In this document: positions 57,385-64,000 of the stretch, piece after piece
Position numbering within the stretch: position 1 is the first letter of the stretch
Layout of the letters: every line of letters begins with the position of its first letter
Made by a program: the position numbers and the translations under genes
Origin: Arcobacter sp.
Lineage (GTDB): Bacteria > Campylobacterota > Campylobacteria > Campylobacterales > Arcobacteraceae
DNA length: 64,000 nucleotides
Assembly: GCA_002869565.1 (NCBI GenBank)
Contig: PKUJ01000037.1
Coordinates: forward strand, 43,392 to 107,391
Reading direction: 5' to 3'
The notes under the pieces: model-generated
The model's database searches: none
What the model was told of the DNA's origin: nothing
What the model saw: only the letters and a program-made list of their open reading frames with translations

Positions 57385-57390
57385 ATTATA
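57385..57390 (-). promoter_or_regulatory. nrfH: Probable -10 box of nrfHA
   Basis: On the minus strand this is TATAAT, 25 bases before the nrfH start, in an AT-rich stretch without a good -35. It lies on the host side of the predicted prophage end, so the core promoter may survive while upstream sites are lost. Confidence 0.45.
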
Positions 57391-57432
57391 AGGTTATTTT
57401 TATATTTGTTTCTTGATTTATGTGTAAGGTAT

Positions 57433-57610
57433 TGTATAAAAAGTAAGTACTATTTCAAAAGGCTTTTTTTGATTTAGAGGCGATTCTTTGGGGTATTTGG
57501 GCTTTTTTTAGTGCTTGTTGTAAGGTTGTTGTTTGTTTAACTTTTTTATACATTTGTCTAAACTTTACTATACACTCTCTTTAACACTTTAATTTTTTTG
57601 TATAGTTAAA
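57433..57610. repeat. Four-copy end repeat, candidate transposase-binding sites
   Basis: A motif near ACTTTWCTATACA occurs four times in this non-coding stretch: inverted at 57433-57444, direct at 57540-57552 and 57562-57574 (22 bases apart), and inverted with one inserted base at 57599-57610. Mu ends carry several transposase sites in a similar mixed arrangement. The whole gap from 57360 to 57845 has no gene. Confidence 0.45.
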
Positions 57611-57614
57611 TGGT

Positions 57615-57633
57615 GTTTAAAGGCGATTTAAAC
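57615..57633. repeat. Inverted repeat GTTTAAA-ggcga-TTTAAAC
   Basis: A perfect 7-bp inverted repeat inside the prophage-end region. Its left half belongs to the 10-mer GGTGTTTAAA (57612-57621), which recurs at 60341-60350 in the early region. Protein binding at both places is possible. Confidence 0.35.
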
Positions 57634-57707
57634 GGCTTTTAATTGGTTTTGAATAGTGGAAAATTTGGAAGAAAGCTTTTTTTATGATTTGTATTATTTA
57701 ATATCCA

Positions 57708-57734
57708 ATAAAAGCCAACAAAATAGGCTTTTAT
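57708..57734 (-). terminator. Hairpin downstream of the repressor-cargo transcript
   Basis: Perfect stem ATAAAAGCC-(9 bases)-GGCTTTTAT, about 110 bases past the stop of the leftward DUF4041 gene. It lacks a long T-run, so termination is only probable. Confidence 0.4.
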
Positions 57735-57735
57735 A

Positions 57736-57832
57736 TATTAAAGGAAGTGATAAAAGTATTTAAAAAGTATATTTAGTTCCTTTAATATATGTTTTTAATA
57801 ATAGTTTGTTGTAAAAGTGTATTAAAGGAAGT
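57736..57832. repeat. Three-copy TATTAAAGGAAGT repeat
   Basis: The 13-mer TATTAAAGGAAGT is identical at 57736-57748 and 57820-57832, 84 bases apart. An inverted 11-base copy, TTCCTTTAATA, lies between them at 57777-57787. The inverted copy can pair with either flanking copy. This region lies directly after the DUF4041 gene and has no gene of its own. Confidence 0.55.
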
Positions 57833-57845
57833 AAAAATTTTTATT

Positions 57846-59255
57846 TTAGGAAGCTATTTTTAAATTTTTATCTTTTATTAGTTGAGTTTCTCTATATTCT
57901 TTTGCTTCAGCTAATTTAGTAAACTCTATATAACCATGATTTTGCTCAACTACTGTTTTTATCTCATCAAGAGTTACATTAAAGAATTCTTTTCTCTCAT
58001 TTACCATATTTACTCTTTTATGATTAAACTTTTTATGAAGTTCATTTTCAAGGGTTGGAGCATCTTTACTAAATATCATTGCATGTACATCAAACAAAAA
58101 TGGTACTGACGCATCTCCAAGCTCTCTAACTCTGTCAAGTGGTTCTAATCTTCTTGTCATTCCTATTTTATATACGTTTTCGCCAAATGATCCTATATTT
58201 GAAATAACGTATACATGACCTGACCTAGTCATTTGTGCTCTTGATATTGCTCTTTCTCTGTTTGTTTGAGCTTCTGCGAGTTTCTCTTCAAGCTTTTTAA
58301 TTTCTTCTAGCATTTTTGCATGTTTTTCGCCAGTGGATTTTGCTATTTCACTTCTTGCTTTTTCTAGTGCTTTAAGATATCTCTCTTCCTCCTTTTCAGC
58401 TTGTATTTTTGCCCTTTCAAGTTCTTTTTGAGCTTTTTCTTCCTCTCTAATTTGTTCCTTTATTCTTCTTTGTTCCTCTTTTTCTTCATATTGTTTTTCT
58501 CTTAGTTCATGAGTAAGGTTAAGTTCATCAATTTTTAATTGAAGATATCTTTTATTAATTGATATATGATTTGATTCCATTGCTTTATTAATTATATTAA
58601 AAGCTTTTTCTATCTTATCTTTCATTGCAACAACATTATTATACTTCACTTTAGAGATTGAAGCATCACATTCACCGTTAAATGCTCTCATTACAAGTTT
58701 TATATTATTATTGGTCATTTTTCTACCTTTTGTAGCACTTCCCTCTACCATCCAATCTGTTTTACAAAATGCTGCATTATTATCTTTTATCATTAATTTT
58801 TGTTTATCAATAATGTCTTTTAACTTATCCTTGTAAGCCTGTGTATCTTCAAGTTCAAAAATTGGTTTATAAATGCCATACTCTTGAAACATTTTTTCTT
58901 CATCAAGTATTGTAATCTCTGATTTTAATTGATTTATTTGGATATGAAGGTTTCTTAATTCTTTTTCTAAATCACTTCCTTCTCTTAAGATGGTAACTAT
59001 CTTTAATAAAGACTCTTCCTCTTTTTTTAGATTTTTTACATTTAAATCTAACTTATCATTTTCTCTTTTTACTTCATCTTTATACTTATCTAAATCAATT
59101 ATATCTTTATAACGACTAACTAAAGTCTCTTTTTCAATTTTTAAGTTATTTAACTCTTTTTCAGTCTTTATCTTACTTGATTTTATAGTAAAAAACAATG
59201 TTGCAAAAGTAACTAACAATAATGCGAATAGACTTATAATAATTATTTCCATCAT
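57846..59255 (-). CDS. DUF4041 / GIY-YIG-like (T5orf172) protein, prophage cargo
   Basis: A 469-residue protein: N-terminal membrane helix (about 3-23), coiled coil, a DUF4041-like middle (NNIKLVMRAFNGECDASISKV near residue 180), a long charged coiled coil (about 250-345), and a C-terminal GIY-YIG-type domain (GHVYVISNIGSFGENVYKIGMTRR, then ALEN-like ELHKKFNHKRVN). The GIY-YIG part is a nuclease family. It starts seven bases after the repressor stop with AAGGA, so it should be made in lysogens. Exclusion or defence is an inference; the membrane anchor with a nuclease-like end is unusual. Confidence 0.72.
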   Translation of the reverse strand: MMEIIIISLFALLLVTFATLFFTIKSSKIKTEKELNNLKIEKETLVSRYKDIIDLDKYKDEVKRENDKLDLNVKNLKKEEESLLKIVTILREGSDLEKELRNLHIQINQLKSEITILDEEKMFQEYGIYKPIFELEDTQAYKDKLKDIIDKQKLMIKDNNAAFCKTDWMVEGSATKGRKMTNNNIKLVMRAFNGECDASISKVKYNNVVAMKDKIEKAFNIINKAMESNHISINKRYLQLKIDELNLTHELREKQYEEKEEQRRIKEQIREEEKAQKELERAKIQAEKEEERYLKALEKARSEIAKSTGEKHAKMLEEIKKLEEKLAEAQTNRERAISRAQMTRSGHVYVISNIGSFGENVYKIGMTRRLEPLDRVRELGDASVPFLFDVHAMIFSKDAPTLENELHKKFNHKRVNMVNERKEFFNVTLDEIKTVVEQNHGYIEFTKLAEAKEYRETQLIKDKNLKIAS

Positions 59256-59262
59256 AGATCCT

Positions 59263-59871
59263 TTAATATAATTTGATTTTGCTTTTTACAATGCCTATTA
59301 TTCTAAAGTGTTCTAACTTTTCCAAGCTATCAATTTTGATTGATGGGTAGTCTTGGTTTTCACTTTCTAGGATAAGCCACTTTTCATATGGGATTTTCTT
59401 TAATCTTTTTACGTATAGTTCACCATCAATGTTGGCTATAACTGTATCTCCACTTCTTGCTAGGTCTGAACGTTCTACTATAATATATTCTCCATCACAA
59501 ATAAGAGGAAGCATACTATCTCCCATAACTCTTATAATATCAAGGTTATCAAATTTAGTGATATTGAAAAACTGTATCAAAAAGTTTTTATCAAATTGTA
59601 ATTTAGTTGGAACAACATCACTATTATATGCTCCATATCCTGCTGAGGCATTTACATCTTCATATAGATTTATTGTTACCATCTCTGAAGGTAAGGAATT
59701 ATCACTCTTCTCCAATTGTCCTATTATTAGTTGCCATTTGTCTGGAACTTTGTCTCTTTGAACCCATTTATTGATATTATCTTTAGAAGTCCCTATTTTA
59801 AGGGCTAATTCTTCATCTGAATTAATGCCTAATATCTCTTTTTTTTCATTTAAATACATTCTAGCAGTCAT
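59263..59871 (-). CDS. S24-family phage repressor
   Basis: A 202-residue repressor: an N-terminal CI-type helix-turn-helix (GINSDEELALKIGTSKDNIN, about residues 15-35) and a C-terminal LexA-like protease with the Ser in MGDSMLPLICDGE (near 118) and Lys in GELYVKRLKKI (near 155). The Ala-Gly in NASAGYGAY (near 75-82) is a candidate self-cleavage site, implying SOS-linked induction. It is divergent from the early genes and probably binds the inverted repeat at 59912-59941. Confidence 0.87.
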   Translation of the reverse strand: MTARMYLNEKKEILGINSDEELALKIGTSKDNINKWVQRDKVPDKWQLIIGQLEKSDNSLPSEMVTINLYEDVNASAGYGAYNSDVVPTKLQFDKNFLIQFFNITKFDNLDIIRVMGDSMLPLICDGEYIIVERSDLARSGDTVIANIDGELYVKRLKKIPYEKWLILESENQDYPSIKIDSLEKLEHFRIIGIVKSKIKLY

Positions 59872-59911
59872 TAAATATTACCTTAATTTTCTATTTTTTT
59901 TCAAAAAGTGG

Positions 59912-59941
59912 ACATTTGTCTTGACATTCAAAGACAAATGT
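59912..59941. promoter_or_regulatory. Probable repressor operator
   Basis: A perfect 11-bp inverted repeat, ACATTTGTCTT-(8 bases)-AAGACAAATGT, in the gap between the repressor and the divergent early genes. It spans the -35 box and spacer of the early promoter, so a bound protein would block transcription. Confidence 0.75.
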
Positions 59942-59949
59942 ATTATACT
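59921..59949 (+). promoter_or_regulatory. Prophage early promoter
   Basis: TTGACA (59921-59926) and TATACT (59944-59949) separated by exactly 17 bases, a near-consensus sigma-70 promoter and much stronger than host promoters in this window. It points at the early genes that begin at 60021. Confidence 0.75.
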
Positions 59950-59959
59950 TCGTCTTAAC

Positions 59960-59985
59960 AATTGTTCAACACATGAGGAACAATT
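59960..59985. promoter_or_regulatory. Second inverted repeat in the early leader
   Basis: AATTGTTC-(10 bases)-GAACAATT just downstream of the early -10 box. It would lie at about +5 to +30 of the transcript and could be a second operator for a different protein or an RNA hairpin. Confidence 0.5.
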
Positions 59986-60020
59986 ATACAAAAATAAAAA
60001 TAAAAGTAAAGGGGTTTATT

Positions 60021-60308
60021 ATGTGCGATTTAGTTACTGAGGTTAATAGAAGTCACATTGAAGCAGTTGCAGACTTATTTGTAAACAAAGCTGTAAAAGG
60101 AAGAGACATTTCACTAATCATAACTGATATATCAAATCTTATGGGAGCTGAACATTGTGCTCATAGTGTTTCTTTGGGCTTACAAAAAAGTGGATTAAAA
60201 AACAGTATGTTTGCAGGAAATGTTGCAATGAAGCTTACAGGAATTAAAGATATAGGATATATCGAATATAAAGAGCCTGAAAAGGAAGAGGTAGAAAACC
60301 AAAAGTAG
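60021..60308 (+). CDS. Prophage early protein of unknown function
   Basis: A 95-residue product and the first gene after the early promoter, the place of Ner or other early regulators in Mu-like phages. The ATG has AAGGGG upstream. It is rich in helix (VNRSHIEAVADLFVNKAVKG, LMGAEHCAHSVSLGLQKSG) and ends in an acidic tail (EPEKEEVENQ). No helix-turn-helix is obvious. Confidence 0.65.
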   Translation: MCDLVTEVNRSHIEAVADLFVNKAVKGRDISLIITDISNLMGAEHCAHSVSLGLQKSGLKNSMFAGNVAMKLTGIKDIGYIEYKEPEKEEVENQK

Positions 60309-60322
60309 ATTTATAGAGCTTA

Positions 60323-60350
60323 TTTAAACACTTTTTAAAAGGTGTTTAAA
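60323..60350. repeat. Inverted repeat TTTAAACAC / GTGTTTAAA
   Basis: A 9-bp inverted repeat with additional T/A pairing in the loop, just after the first early gene. It contains GGTGTTTAAA, also found at the left end (57612-57621). It could be a terminator-like hairpin or a binding site. Confidence 0.45.
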
Positions 60351-60359
60351 TGGGTTTTA

Positions 60360-60421
60360 TTAAGTCTATTTTGACTTAAACTCCCAATTAAGGTGTGAAG
60401 CCTTTTTGACTGGCGGGGAGT
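60360..60421 (+). other. Structured non-coding stretch in the early region
   Basis: Two adjacent potential hairpins: TTAAGTC-(6)-GACTTAA (60360-60379) and an outer stem ACTCCC / GGGAGT (60380-60385 with 60416-60421) enclosing an AAGG / CCTT stem. The local GC is higher than its surroundings. No gene or open reading frame with a ribosome site is present from 60309 to 60578. Confidence 0.4.
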
Positions 60422-60492
60422 ATAAAAACAACGTATCGGATGGCTGATTGGTTGAAACAGGGTAAAAAATAAACCATTTTTTGTATTTATTA

Positions 60493-60531
60493 TTAAGTCC
60501 TCGTTTTTTTTGCGAATTTTCGAGGGCTTAA
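60493..60531 (+). terminator. Hairpin before the second early gene
   Basis: TTAAGTCCTCG pairs with CGAGGGCTTAA (one G-U pair) around a 17-base loop holding eight T. It could be a terminator variant or a processing or regulatory stem about 50 bases before the next start codon. Confidence 0.4.
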
Positions 60532-60578
60532 CTATAAATATTGAAGAGAAGTTGATAATTTTAAAAGGAGGTATTTAT

Positions 60579-60881
60579 ATGGATATTGAAAAAAACTTTA
60601 GAATGGTAAAGATTAGAGATCCTGAGACACGAGAAGAAAAAATTGTAACTGCTTTAAGAGCTAGATTTGATAGTAAGTGTCTTGATGATACGAAATATAG
60701 AAAAAAACACAATCTTGAAAAAAGCACTTTTTCTAAACTAATGGCAAGGCGGGTAAATGGTTTGAAAGTTAGAGATTTTGAAGGGAATACTGCAAGGATA
60801 ATAAAGCAACTTAAAAAAGATGGTGTTTGGGTTGGCTCTTTACCTTGGGAAATAAAAGAGGAGGTAAAGGATGTATGCTAA
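60579..60881 (+). CDS. Prophage early DNA-binding-like protein
   Basis: A 100-residue basic protein. ATG at 60579 has AAGGAGG seven bases upstream, making a longer start at 60510 unlikely. KYRKKHNLEKSTFSKLMARRVN (about residues 39-60) looks like a helix-turn-helix, and the rest is basic (TARIIKQLKKDGVW). This would suit a Ner-type or transposition accessory protein. Its end overlaps the transposase ATG by 11 bases. Confidence 0.7.
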   Translation: MDIEKNFRMVKIRDPETREEKIVTALRARFDSKCLDDTKYRKKHNLEKSTFSKLMARRVNGLKVRDFEGNTARIIKQLKKDGVWVGSLPWEIKEEVKDVC

Positions 60882-62787
60882 AGATGTGGCTGAATTACAT
60901 GGTGTTTCAGAGAGATATATAAGAGCTTAAACAAAAAAAGCAGCTGATAAAAATGATTTGTATCTTAAAATTGGTAATGTTAAATATAGCTATTGTCTTA
61001 AAGCTCAAGGTCGAGGTAGACCTGCGTATTTTTACGAGAAACAAGAGATTAAGTTAGTAAAAAAGCAGATTGATACACCTAATATAAATATAGAGCTTGA
61101 TGAAAAGCAAAAAGAGAAGCTAGATAAAAAACTAAAAATTGTAACTGGTTTTAGTGATTTTAAAAGGAAAGGTCAAGGTGGTGTAAAAGAGTATGTTACA
61201 TATGTGTGTAAATATATTGATGATAGTTATACTTCTAAAAAACACTATGACTGGCAAAGAGAATATAAAAATCATGGTGCTAGAGGCTTGATAGACAAAA
61301 GGGGCAAAGAGAAAGGAACTACGAAGCTCACATTACAACAGCAAAGGTTTTTGATACGTAACTTTAGAGCTTTTGGAGCTGGTGAGATAAACTATACACA
61401 GCTTTGGGAGGAGCTACATAGAGAGGAAGAGAAGATAAATGGTTTTGACTTTATGGCTTGGAAAAAGAATAAAGTAAAAAATCTATGTGATAGAGGTGTA
61501 GTACAACGCTTTATAACAAATTACTATGAAAAAAGAGTTATAGAGTGGACATTGATTACTAAAGGAGAGGATTTAAATAAATCATATAATCAGCCTGCTA
61601 TGGGTAGTAGAAAAGAACAATTTACGGCTAAAAACCAATGTTGGGAGATAGATAGTACACCAGCTGATGTGATTATTTATCATGAGGGTAAACAAATGCG
61701 GCCAGATATTTTAGCAATAGTAGATGCATATAGTGGAAGATGTGTTGCAGTTCTTGCTGAAAACTCAAATAAGCTTGCAATTATAAGATTACTTTGGAGA
61801 GCAATATCTGAATTTGGAATGCCTAAAATGATAAAAGGTGACAATGGACGTGACTATTTATCAAAACAGTTTCAAAACTTGCTTGATAACTTATATATAA
61901 GATATGACAAAGCAATAGCTTATAGTGGAGATCAAAAAGGTCAAGTGGAGAGAAAGTTTAGAACTTTGCAACACTCATATATGAGATGTTTGGCTGGATT
62001 TATTGGACACAATGTAAGCCATAGGCAAAAAATAGAGCAACAAATAGCTAAAAAAGATAGACGTGCTAAAGATGAGTTTGGAAATGTAGCTAAAACACAA
62101 GCTGCTAAAAGTTCTGAGCTTTTAACCTGGCATGAACTTAATGCAAAACTTCAAGAAGCAATTTTTCTATGGGAAATAGATAAGAAAAGAAGAAAAGGAC
62201 CTAATCCGATTGATCTTTGGAATAACTGTTTAGAAACTATTGTAAAAATTGATTATGAAAACTTTTTAGTATATGCAGGTGGATATGTTGAAAGAACTGT
62301 ACAAAAAGATGGAATAAATTATGATGGTAGAAGCTATAGAAACTTAAACATAGTAAATAAATATCGAGGTCAAAAGGTTTATGTATCTGAAAATATAGAC
62401 AATATGAGTGAAGTTTTTGTATTTGATAAAACTGGGTTTTTAATTGGTATTTGTGAAGATAGAAATATTTCAACTATGACAAAAGAAGATTTTGTAAAAG
62501 CAAAAAGAGAGTTTGCTAAAGATGTTTCAGCTCTGCAAAAAGAGATTAAGCAAGATAAGCTTAGTGCTAGAAGTAAAACATCTATCAAAGATGATTTAAA
62601 ACGAGCTAGAAAAGAGCATGACGACAGTCTTAAGCCAGTAGTCACAAAGAAAATATCAAATGATGAGATACAAGAAAAATCTAAAAAACCAATTCCAAAA
62701 TTTGATGATAGAGAGATTGTGAAAGTTGTTAGTGTAAAAAAAGAGGTGGAAGAGAGTCCATACTCTGCTTATGCAATAGCATATTAA
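60871..62787 (+). pseudogene. MuA-type DDE transposase, interrupted by an in-frame TAA
   Basis: Transposase/integrase of transposable phages. ATG at 60871 has AGGAGGT five bases upstream. Codon 20 is TAA (60928-60930), after MYAKDVAELHGVSERYIRA, a helix-turn-helix that would bind the phage ends or enhancer. The same frame then runs 619 codons. The catalytic triad is Asp261 (EIDSTPAD), Asp324 (KGDNGRDY) and Glu360 (GQVERKF), a DD35E arrangement. The C-terminus is basic and acidic mixed, as in MuA's MuB-contact domain. A restart at TTG 60958 has no ribosome site and would lose the N-terminal domain. Confidence 0.85.
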
Positions 62788-62809
62788 ATAATAGTTAAAG
62801 AGGTGTTAA

Positions 62810-63676
62810 ATGAATATTGAAGAAATAATGAATTTAGAATTTGATGTTTTAGTTGAGAAATTTAAAAATAAAACAGGAATAAGTGCTAATAAACTAGCAT
62901 CTGCTATTGAGGTAAATCCTTCTCAAATCACTGGTTTGAGAAAAGGAACTTATAAAGATGTAAATAATACAGAGGATAAAGCTAGAGCTTATATAAGAAA
63001 TGAGCTTGAAAAGTTATCTACAAAAAGTTATGAACACAAAAAGATACCTTTTAAATTTATAGCAGAGGCTAGTGGGAAAATAAAAACAAGTATTGAAAAA
63101 AACAAAATAGTGCTTCTAAGAGGTGATAGTGGTTCTGGGAAAACCACCCTCTTAAAAGCTTTTGCAGATGTTTATCCAAATCATATATTTATACAAGCTT
63201 ATAAGGGCATGAGAAAAAGCGAACTTATAAGATTGATAAGTGGAGCAAAAGAAACATCTTTGACTTACATTATACCTAAAGTTAGAGGAAAAATCCTAAT
63301 ACTTGATGAAGCAAATAAACTTTCTGGTGGAAGTTTGGAATGGTTGAGAAGTTTGCATGATAAGTCAAATATGGCGATGGTTTGGGCTGGAACATATGAA
63401 GATATAAATGATGTACTTTATAAACAGCCTGAGTTAAATAGAAGATGTAGAAAAGTTTATATGCGAAATTTAGATGATAGAGAGCTTCTAACACTTGTAA
63501 CTTCATATGAGTTTGAAAATACACAACTTTTTACAGATATCTTAAAACAACATTTTAAAGGTCAATTGGGACTTTGTGTTGAAGTTTTAAATGAGATGAG
63601 AGATTTAGTTGATAACCATGGTGTTCAAATGGACAATGAAGAGAGATTTAGAGAAATCGTACAAATGATTGAGTAA
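62810..63676 (+). CDS. MuB-type transposition ATPase
   Basis: AAA+ ATPase that binds target DNA and activates the transposase. The N-terminal 65 residues hold a helix-turn-helix (GISANKLASAIEVNPSQITG), as in MuB. Walker A is GDSGSGKTTLL (about 105-115) and Walker B KILILDEANKLSGG (about 160-173). Arg-rich LNRRCRKVYMRN follows. The length is 288 residues. It begins 22 bases after the transposase stop. Confidence 0.9.
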   Translation: MNIEEIMNLEFDVLVEKFKNKTGISANKLASAIEVNPSQITGLRKGTYKDVNNTEDKARAYIRNELEKLSTKSYEHKKIPFKFIAEASGKIKTSIEKNKIVLLRGDSGSGKTTLLKAFADVYPNHIFIQAYKGMRKSELIRLISGAKETSLTYIIPKVRGKILILDEANKLSGGSLEWLRSLHDKSNMAMVWAGTYEDINDVLYKQPELNRRCRKVYMRNLDDRELLTLVTSYEFENTQLFTDILKQHFKGQLGLCVEVLNEMRDLVDNHGVQMDNEERFREIVQMIE

Positions 63677-63686
63677 AGGAGATTGA

Positions 63687-63836
63687 ATGTATGAGATAGA
63701 AATAGTTATATTTTTTGTAATGTTTGCTGCTTTTTTGGGCTTTTTAAGTGGAGTAATTTTCGCAAATTCTCTTGCGAACAATGAAAAAATGCCATTACCA
63801 AAAATGAAGAAAATGAAGAAAAAGGGGAAATCATGA
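63687..63836 (+). CDS. Small basic membrane protein in the prophage early region
   Basis: A 49-residue product: one long hydrophobic helix (about residues 4-27) followed by a short loop and a lysine- and methionine-rich tail (KMKKMKKKGKS). The ATG has AAAGGAG about eight bases upstream. I do not recognise it; single-helix proteins of this size in phages can be inhibitors or regulators of membrane functions. Confidence 0.6.
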   Translation: MYEIEIVIFFVMFAAFLGFLSGVIFANSLANNEKMPLPKMKKMKKKGKS

Positions 63837-64000
63837 GTGAGGGAGATTTAGTGCATATGAAGCGGATGAATACTTCAAGTGGTTTGACAATTACTATTAG
63901 AGTAGGTGTTATTAGTTTAGAAGTAAGCAAGGAAAAAGCTGAATATATCTGTCGAATGTTAGCTCATTTTTTAAATCTTGAAATAGTAGGGAAACATCAA
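63833..64000 (+). CDS. Prophage early protein, N-terminal part
   Basis: The ATG overlaps the preceding stop (ATGA). The 56 visible residues (MSEGDLVHMKRMNTSSGLT onward) continue past the window. The family cannot be recognised from this part, and the end of the gene is not seen. Confidence 0.55.
   Translation, partial: MSEGDLVHMKRMNTSSGLTITIRVGVISLEVSKEKAEYICRMLAHFLNLEIVGKHQ

Larger units (their letters stand above)
57421..64000. mobile_element. Left part of a Mu-like transposable prophage
   Basis: The gene order is that of transposable phages: end repeats, leftward repressor, divergent early promoter, small early genes, MuA-type transposase and MuB-type ATPase, then small early genes running off the right edge. 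The left boundary is a proposal: TG at 57421, a few bases outside the first of four end-like repeats. The late genes and right end are outside the window, so completeness cannot be judged. Confidence 0.75.

Noticed and set aside
57421..57845. A CRISPR array
   Set aside because: The repeats are short, imperfect, unevenly spaced and in both orientations, and no cas gene is near.
1131..60930. Recoding of stop codons (for example selenocysteine or an altered genetic code) as the cause of the broken genes
   Set aside because: Both TGA and TAA are involved, the same codons end intact genes throughout the window, the surrounding contexts share no motif, and no selenocysteine-type hairpin follows the TGA sites.
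62379..62645. Antisense toxin-like frames inside the transposase gene
   Set aside because: They are on the strand opposite to a strongly coding region with clear DDE motifs, and they lack start signals.
1..64000. tRNA or rRNA genes
   Set aside because: No cloverleaf with the conserved TTCGA-type loop and CCA end or rRNA-like stretch was seen by eye. A covariance-model scan would be decisive.

Overview
The window is AT-rich and reads as a chromosomal segment of a Campylobacterota member, most likely Arcobacter sensu lato (family Arcobacteraceae). The grounds are low GC, the short form of HisG, NrfHA with a fused ResB-CcsA protein, a bc1 complex with a diheme cytochrome c1, many receiver/PAS/GGDEF/EAL proteins, and the protein sequences themselves. 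The genus is an inference; no rRNA or tRNA gene was found.

Layout. 1-8.5 kb: pheT (partial) and pheS, a HIT protein, then a leftward run of accA, fabF, acpP, fabG (fatty acid synthesis), queE, queD, queC (queuosine precursor) and moeA. 8.6-15.5 kb: a small membrane protein and rsmE, a monoheme cytochrome, the bc1 complex petABC, thrC and argB. 15.6-26.6 kb: a signalling block with two proteins carrying a periplasmic CXXCH haem motif (a diguanylate cyclase and a histidine kinase), an HD-GYP response regulator, a stand-alone receiver and a receiver-PAS protein, plus AddA-like helicase-nuclease and a ThiE/TenI-like gene. 26.8-36 kb: atpB, ilvA, metE, trmD-rplS, a nucleosidase, a spore-photoproduct-lyase-like radical SAM protein, a patatin and DedA. 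36-49.5 kb: a short-chain dehydrogenase, a split ThrE-type exporter, two SdiA-regulated-like proteins, a large sensor kinase, coaX-hisG-methyltransferase, an FmdE-like protein, trpS, a TAXI protein and serS. 49.5-57.4 kb: a receiver-PAS-EAL protein, ccsBA, nrfA and nrfH (nitrite ammonification).

From about 57.42 kb to the right edge lies the left part of a Mu-like transposable prophage: end-like repeats, a DUF4041/GIY-YIG cargo gene, an S24-type repressor, a divergent early promoter overlapped by a perfect inverted repeat, small early genes, a MuA-type DDE transposase and a MuB-type ATPase. The predicted left end is only about 60 bp upstream of nrfH.

The most striking anomaly is a set of five genes broken by a single in-frame stop with intact reading frame on both sides: pheS, fabG, petA, an SdiA-regulated-like gene and the transposase. 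All five can be explained by one G:C to T:A change each. The first three would normally be essential or central, so sequence error, a damaged or mixed template, or recent mutation must be considered before treating them as pseudogenes. A sixth gene, a short-chain dehydrogenase, has CTG where its start codon should be.
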